From an uncultured Bacteroidales bacterium (lineage in GTDB: Bacteria > Bacteroidota > Bacteroidia > Bacteroidales > UBA932): a stretch of DNA of 9,674 nucleotides. Position 1 is the stretch's first letter. Each line of letters starts with the position of its first letter. The stretch spans positions 1 through 9,674 of the forward strand of contig CABUIX010000071.1 of NCBI GenBank assembly GCA_902491795.1, written 5' to 3'. This document shows, in pieces, positions 7,261-9,674 of this stretch. Below the pieces are notes generated by a model. That model searched no databases and was not told the origin of the DNA. It saw only the letters and a program-made list of their open reading frames with translations. A program made the translations under genes and the position numbers.

Positions 7261-7296
7261 GAAAAAAGAAGCTGACCCCTCAGAGGGCCAGCTTCT
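7261..7296 (-). terminator. Intrinsic terminator after the rpmB-rpmG-DUF4295 operon
   Basis: On the minus strand, AGAAGCTG (7289-7296) pairs perfectly with CAGCTTCT (7267-7274). After a small internal loop, CCCT pairs with AGGG around a 3-nt loop. A T-run (7262-7267) immediately follows the stem. It begins 37 nt past the DUF4295 stop and ends just upstream of the ftsY promoter box, so it separates the ribosomal-protein unit from the ftsY unit. Confidence 0.9.
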
Positions 7297-7333
7297 CTGT
7301 ATTGCTTACATGCCATAAGGCATCAGGAGAGAA

Positions 7334-7495
7334 CTATTTCTTCCCGTTGAAGAAATCCTTGGTCTTGTCAGCCTCGACAAGCTGCTCCGAAAAGATATAG
7401 GCTCCGGTCTTGGGAGACTTCTCCATACGGATGCACTTGACCATACTTTTAGCACCGGCCTTGGCGGCGAAGGTTGCAACTGCTTTCTTTGCCAT
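7334..7495 (-). CDS. DUF4295 protein, probably ribosomal protein bL38
   Basis: A 53-residue, strongly basic protein beginning MAKKAVATFAAKAG and containing the family core RMEKSPKTGAYIFSEQLV (residues 23-40), ending DFFNGKK. This matches DUF4295, a short Bacteroidota family encoded beside rpmB and rpmG. From memory, the cryo-EM structure of the Flavobacterium johnsoniae ribosome identified a phylum-specific large-subunit protein named bL38, and I believe it is this family; I could not check that link. The gene has 12 nt of spacing after rpmG and is followed by a strong terminator, so it ends the rpmB-rpmG unit. Unlike its neighbours it has a strong SD (AAGGAG, 7504-7509) at an ideal 8 nt from the ATG. 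Its single cysteine (21) gives no zinc-binding pattern. Confidence 0.9.
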   Translation of the reverse strand: MAKKAVATFAAKAGAKSMVKCIRMEKSPKTGAYIFSEQLVEADKTKDFFNGKK

Positions 7496-7503
7496 AATTC
7501 AGA

Positions 7504-7509
7504 CTCCTT
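7504..7509 (-). promoter_or_regulatory. Strong Shine-Dalgarno sequence before the DUF4295 gene
   Basis: The minus strand reads AAGGAG, overlapping the rpmG stop codon TAA (7508-7510) and ending 8 nt before the DUF4295 ATG at 7495. This is the only start in the window with a well-placed SD. Bacteroidota ribosomes are known to sequester the anti-SD of 16S rRNA (contacts by bS21, bS18 and bS6), so most genes in the phylum lack SDs. Confidence 0.6.
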
Positions 7510-7696
7510 ATTTTATTTCACGATGCACTGTAACTTTCTTGAGATAAGGGTTGTATTTCCTGCGCTCAAGACGGTCAGGCGTGTTCTTCTTGTTCTTGGT
7601 CGTAATATAGCGGGACATTCCGGGTACTCCGCTGGCCTTCTGTTCGGTACACTCGAGGATGACCTGCACCCTGTTTCCTTTTGCTTTCTTTGCCAT
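7508..7696 (-). CDS. rpmG: 50S ribosomal protein bL33
   Basis: A 62-residue basic protein of the large ribosomal subunit, near the E site. It shows the bL33 pattern: KGNRVQVILECTEQ (residues 6-19), then SRYITTKNKKNTPDRLERRKYNPY and a VHREIK end. It has a single cysteine (16) and lacks the two CxxC pairs of the zinc-binding form, so it is the zinc-independent (C-minus) type. It is slightly longer than E. coli bL33 (55 residues). The ATG at 7696 is 11 nt after the rpmB stop, and the DUF4295 gene follows 12 nt after its own stop. No SD is present; the gap upstream is A/T-rich. Confidence 0.97.
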   Translation of the reverse strand: MAKKAKGNRVQVILECTEQKASGVPGMSRYITTKNKKNTPDRLERRKYNPYLKKVTVHREIK

Positions 7697-7707
7697 GACT
7701 CTAAAAA

Positions 7708-7950
7708 TTAAACAAGGTTAATCAATCCTTTCTTCTGAGCATCGCGAACTGTAGCCTCGAGGCCATTCTTCTCGATGATCCTCATACCCTTGCAAGATAC
7801 CTTGAGGGTGATATATCTCTGCTCCTCCTCGCTCCAGAAGCGCTTGCGCTTGAGATTAAGGGAGAAGTCACGCTTGGTGCGGAGTTTTGAATGGGCCACA
7901 TTGTTGCCCTTCATCCTCTTTCTTCCGGTTATTTGACAAACTTTTGCCAT
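7708..7950 (-). CDS. rpmB: 50S ribosomal protein bL28
   Basis: An 80-residue basic protein of the large subunit. The start MAKVCQITGRKRMKGNNVAHSK matches the family signature (VCQxTG, GNNxxH). The core KRKRFWSEEEQRYITLKVSCKGMRIIEK corresponds to E. coli RFW...RFVTLRVSAKGMRVIDK. Length is normal (E. coli has 78). It is the first gene of a three-gene ribosomal unit with rpmG and DUF4295, with its own promoter in the gap after lepB. The ATG at 7950 is preceded by an A-rich stretch without an SD, the usual style in this phylum. Confidence 0.97.
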   Translation of the reverse strand: MAKVCQITGRKRMKGNNVAHSKLRTKRDFSLNLKRKRFWSEEEQRYITLKVSCKGMRIIEKNGLEATVRDAQKKGLINLV

Positions 7951-7989
7951 ATCTTGTTATCTTTTGTTATCGTACACACAATAGGGTTG

Positions 7990-8021
7990 CAAATATCGCT
8001 GATAATTTTCTGATTTCCAAA
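7990..8021 (-). promoter_or_regulatory. Promoter of the rpmB-rpmG-DUF4295 operon
   Basis: The minus strand has a -33 TTTG (8018-8021), exactly 20 nt of spacer, and a -7 box GATATTTG (7990-7997). The -7 box matches TAnnTTTG at all but the first base. Spacing fits the Bacteroides -33/-7 promoter. Initiation would fall near 7983-7985, giving a leader of about 33 nt before the rpmB ATG. The -33 lies just 8 nt past the lepB stop. No intrinsic terminator is visible between lepB and rpmB, so read-through from the rplT-lepB unit may add to expression. Confidence 0.6.
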
Positions 8022-8028
8022 TCATGAG

Positions 8029-9336
8029 CTACAGAAATTTAAGGAACCTGTTCCACCTTATGTTTTTGGGGAACTTCTGGCTCTTGTCTGTAGACAACCA
8101 GATTACAACAGGTTTCCCGACTATGTGGTCCTCAGGCACGAAGCCCCAGTATCTCGAGTCAAGCGAATTGTGCCTGTTGTCACCCATCATGAAATAGTAA
8201 TCCTGCTTGAAGGTATATTCTCCCTTTTTCAGCGCTTCCTGAAGATCAGACTTCTCGTAGACACTTATTATCCTCTCATAAAGAGGCAGATTGTCCTGCG
8301 TAAGCTTGACAGTGGAGCCTTTCGAGGGAATCCATAGCGGCCCGAACCAGTCCCTTGTCCAACCGGAATCCGGAGTAAAGGGAAAAATTTCAAGACTGCA
8401 GGCCGACGGATCCCTGTCAAGGTTGTCCGAAACCCCTTCCACATTCGGAAGGGCCTTGACCTTTTCAAGCATTTCCGCCGTAAGCAACATCATCGGATAG
8501 CCAGGCAACAAAGGATTGTAATACTGCTCCGAAGGATTCAGTCCCAAATCCTCCAAGGTCTTCGAATTTATCTTCTGCCCGTTGGTCCGGACACAATACG
8601 AAAACTGGATTCCGGGATAAACCTCCTGCTGCTGGCCGTTGATCCAGACAAGTCCGGCCCGAACCTCAAGCGTGTCACCCGGCAGAGCGACGCAACGCTT
8701 GACATAATGGTCTTTCTTGTCTGTCGGTCTGACAACCACCTCCCCCAGTCCCTTGACCGTCTCACGGCCAAGTATGCGGACAAGGGCGTAATAGTCCTCG
8801 GCAGGAGCACTGCGGAGCACCGTATCTCCGTTAGGAAAGCCGAAGACGACACAATCGCCTCGCCTCACCTCTCTGAAGCCTTTCAGTCTGCGATATTTGT
8901 TTTGGATCAAAGTCGAATACGACTCTTTCCCGAATATCGTGTTGTGCGTGAAAGGAATTGTCAGCGGAGTTTCCGGCAGCCTGGGTCCGTATGTCAGTTT
9001 GCTTACGAAAAGATGATCTCCTGTAAAGAGAGTCCTCTCCATCGAGGATGAAGGTATCTTGAAGGCCTGAAAAAGAAATATGTTGATAAGCGGGACAACA
9101 ATGACCACGAAAATGATGGTATCGAGCCAGTCATTCGCGGCACTGTGCTTTTCACCCGGCTTATATCTTTTCTTCCAGAAATTCCAGTGCACCTTCCGGG
9201 TAATGAATATGTCAAAGATGACAACCAGCCCAAAAAGCCACCAGTAATTTCCGAGCCATATTACCCACAGCAGATAGAGCAAAGCCCAAAACGTGAACTT
9301 TGTCCACCTGTTACGGACAATATCCTTCAAGCTCAC
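8029..9336 (-). CDS. lepB: Signal peptidase I (large Bacteroidota form)
   Basis: LepB cleaves signal peptides from proteins leaving the Sec (and Tat) translocon, with its catalytic domain outside the inner membrane. The 435-residue protein has hydrophobic segments at about 14-46 (likely two short spans) and about 71-91. The catalytic Ser-Met motif IPSSSM follows (94-99, nucleophile Ser98). Box D, YVKRCVALPGD (211-221), holds the general base Lys213, and box E, GDNRHNSLDSRYWG, spans 385-398. It is longer than E. coli LepB (324). The excess sits mainly between the Lys box and box E (about 222-380), as in other Bacteroidota signal peptidases. The start is GTG at 9336: an in-frame stop (the rplT TAG at 9346) lies just upstream, there is no ATG before Met99, and MSLKDIVRNRWTKF fits family N-termini. 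It lies 9 nt after rplT, so it is probably co-transcribed with it. No SD is seen. Confidence 0.95.
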   Translation of the reverse strand: MSLKDIVRNRWTKFTFWALLYLLWVIWLGNYWWLFGLVVIFDIFITRKVHWNFWKKRYKPGEKHSAANDWLDTIIFVVIVVPLINIFLFQAFKIPSSSMERTLFTGDHLFVSKLTYGPRLPETPLTIPFTHNTIFGKESYSTLIQNKYRRLKGFREVRRGDCVVFGFPNGDTVLRSAPAEDYYALVRILGRETVKGLGEVVVRPTDKKDHYVKRCVALPGDTLEVRAGLVWINGQQQEVYPGIQFSYCVRTNGQKINSKTLEDLGLNPSEQYYNPLLPGYPMMLLTAEMLEKVKALPNVEGVSDNLDRDPSACSLEIFPFTPDSGWTRDWFGPLWIPSKGSTVKLTQDNLPLYERIISVYEKSDLQEALKKGEYTFKQDYYFMMGDNRHNSLDSRYWGFVPEDHIVGKPVVIWLSTDKSQKFPKNIRWNRFLKFL

Positions 9337-9345
9337 TTCAGCAAA

Positions 9346-9674
9346 CTATTTTACAGAGTTGATAATGGCCTCGAACGCCTGGGGGTTGTTCATTGCGAGA
9401 TCAGCGAGCACCTTGCGGTTCAGGCCGATATTCTGCGCATTGAGTTTGCCCATGAACTGAGAATAAGACATGCCGTACTGACGTGCAGCAGCGTTTATTC
9501 TCTGAATCCAAAGCGCACGGAAGTTGCGTTTCTTGGCACGGCGGTCACGATAGGCATAAGTCAAACCCTTTTCGTAGGTGTTCTTCGCAACCGTCCAAAC
9601 ATTCTTCCTTGACAGGAAGTTACCGCGGGTTCTCTTGAGAATCTTCTTGCGGCGAGCCCTTGAGGCTACTGAAT
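9346..9674 (-). CDS. rplT: 50S ribosomal protein bL20, missing the first codons at the window edge
   Basis: bL20 binds 23S rRNA early in large-subunit assembly. The visible 108 residues start SVASRARRKKILKRTRG, continue LSRKNVWTVAKNTYEKGLTYAYRDRR and RNFRALWIQRINAAAR, and end NRKVLADLAMNNPQAFEAIINSVK, all family hallmarks. An internal Met (codon at 9562-9564, at the position usually occupied by Leu in LTYAYRDR) does not exist as a true start; the reading frame continues open to the window end. By comparison with the usual MPRSVN start, about five codons plus one base are missing beyond 9674. Upstream neighbours are probably infC and rpmI, as in most bacteria, but they are outside the window. 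lepB follows 9 nt downstream. Confidence 0.95.
   Translation of the reverse strand, partial: SVASRARRKKILKRTRGNFLSRKNVWTVAKNTYEKGLTYAYRDRRAKKRNFRALWIQRINAAARQYGMSYSQFMGKLNAQNIGLNRKVLADLAMNNPQAFEAIINSVK

Noticed and set aside
9334..9348. rplT and lepB are in the same frame, separated only by TAG and three sense codons
   Set aside because: Stop-codon read-through could fuse the two, but nothing (no recoding structure or conserved context) supports it, and the GTG start explains lepB.
9346..9564. A 72-residue version of rplT starting at an internal Met
   Set aside because: The bL20 family sequence continues upstream in frame to the window edge, so the internal Met is not the start.

Overview
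The window reads as ordinary chromosomal DNA of a Bacteroidales-type member of the Bacteroidota. Four signs point there. Three protein families are largely confined to that phylum (DUF4295, DUF4296, DUF3575). The signal peptidase I is of the large Bacteroidota form. Most start codons lack a Shine-Dalgarno (SD) sequence. Several intergenic gaps carry the Bacteroides-type promoter box TAnnTTTG or a one-mismatch version. Genus cannot be fixed by eye. Every gene is on the minus strand, so the biological order runs from high to low coordinates.

Region 1 (9674 to 7261) concerns translation and secretion. It holds rplT (bL20, cut at its 5' end by the window edge) and then lepB, which starts at GTG 9 nt after the rplT stop. 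A promoter in the lepB-rpmB gap then drives rpmB (bL28), rpmG (bL33) and a 53-residue DUF4295 gene, which I believe is the Bacteroidota ribosomal protein bL38. A strong intrinsic terminator at 7261-7296 closes the unit.

Region 2 (7249 to 2421) is a tightly packed unit with gaps of 1 to 12 nt: ftsY, pheT, a DUF4296 lipoprotein and deoC, ending at a second strong intrinsic terminator (2421-2453). ftsY has a perfect TAnnTTTG box so close to its ATG that its mRNA may be nearly leaderless.

Region 3 (2354 to 96) is the least characterised part. A 523-residue lipoprotein has a carboxypeptidase-regulatory-like domain and an HExxH zinc-protease motif. It is followed by a 184-residue DUF3575 beta-barrel outer-membrane protein. 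The two are separated by 77 nt containing an 8-bp perfect inverted repeat. They may act together at the cell envelope.

Region 4 (56 to 1) is the 5' half of a tRNA-Leu whose CAG anticodon lies exactly at the window edge, with a perfect TAnnTTTG box 12 nt upstream of the mature 5' end.

Most of the window is housekeeping, and I see no mobile element, CRISPR array or defence system. The items most worth a second look are a lone strong SD in front of the bL38-type gene, the near-leaderless ftsY promoter, and the uncharacterised lipoprotein/DUF3575 pair. No stretch longer than about 190 bases lacks a gene.
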